From Solen grandis (lineage: Eukaryota > Mollusca > Bivalvia > Adapedonta > Solenidae): a stretch of DNA of 64,000 nt. Made by a program: the position numbers and the translations under genes. Shown one piece after another: positions 63,641-64,000 of the stretch; the stretch's first letter is position 1, and each line of letters starts with the position of its first letter. The notes beneath the pieces are model-generated. The model searched no databases and was not told where the DNA came from. It saw nothing but the letters and a program-made list of their open reading frames with translations. The stretch is from positions 59,433,746 to 59,497,745 of the forward strand of contig CM037783.1 in assembly GCA_021229015.1 (NCBI GenBank), given 5' to 3'.

Positions 63641-64000
63641 AGCCTGTGTAAAACAGTTCCACATTGGATCCCACAATTTTATTCTATGACTGTTTAGTTA
63701 ACTCAATTACGTACATGTTCAGTTTTATAATGCTGTCTAGTACAATGCATTGGTTAAGACTTGGGCCCAAAATATAATTATAGCGATCTAATGGAGTATC
63801 ACTGTAATTATAAGATATTTAATTGATTAAACTTATTTGTACTACTTTTTTGTTTTTGTTATTTTTATACTTTCGGATTTGTTATAATTTTTTACATATT
63901 TGTAGACTTTATTTTAGTGAGATGAAATGATATATTGGTATATTTGTTATTCATTTAGATATAAGGCTTTCATAATAATACTTTTGCATGTTCAATTTGT
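63641..64000. other. Unassigned sequence at window end
   Basis: AT-rich, no gene seen. GACTTGGGCCCAAAATATA (63760) echoes GACTTGGACCCAAAATATA at 52725, suggesting another low-copy repeat. Confidence 0.4.

Overview
This is eukaryotic genomic DNA, AT-rich, with long introns, GT..AG splice junctions and dense short transposon debris. The repeats resemble those of mollusc genomes (recurring motifs such as AGCTCACCTGAG and CTCGACTATTC, tRNA-derived SINEs, MITEs carrying 155-172 bp tandem arrays). A mollusc, probably a bivalve, is the best guess; the species cannot be named from sequence alone. A 100-base N run marks an assembly gap at 36899-36998.

Three conserved protein-coding genes were rebuilt exon by exon, with reading phase checked across each junction. 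(1) The 3' part of a Staufen-type double-stranded-RNA-binding protein lies on the + strand: six exons between 1748 and 10181, 260 visible residues, with its 5' exons outside the window. (2) A complete ADRM1/Rpn13 proteasomal ubiquitin receptor lies on the - strand: ten exons, 28717 down to 19620, 396 aa. (3) A complete ABHD1/ABHD3-type alpha/beta hydrolase lies on the + strand: ten exons, 29087-55841, 396 aa. ADRM1 and the hydrolase are head to head, with only 369 bp between start codons, so they probably share a bidirectional promoter. The three genes work in different processes (mRNA localisation/decay, proteasome, phospholipid hydrolysis).

Layout: 1-815 tandem repeat; 1748-10181 Staufen exons with an intron holding a nested repeat element (6391-9066); 10182 to about 12500 probable Staufen 3'UTR; 12500-19000 intergenic, holding a Tc1/mariner-like MITE, degenerate repeats and a 5'-truncated L1/Tx1-like retrotransposon (14947-17085) with a 15-bp target-site duplication; 19000-28717 ADRM1; 28718-29086 shared promoter region; 29087-55841 hydrolase, whose 13-kb intron 2 holds most of the DNA transposon remnants; 55842 onward 3'UTR and gene-poor DNA ending in a minisatellite of about 1.2 kb (62470-63640).

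The most notable non-genic signals are three kinds of TTAA-flanked non-autonomous element, one of them a five-copy MITE family with a 67-bp central near-perfect palindrome; several elements carrying tandem arrays with periods of about 156-172 bp; at least five tRNA-derived SINE-like families; and three unrelated minisatellites.
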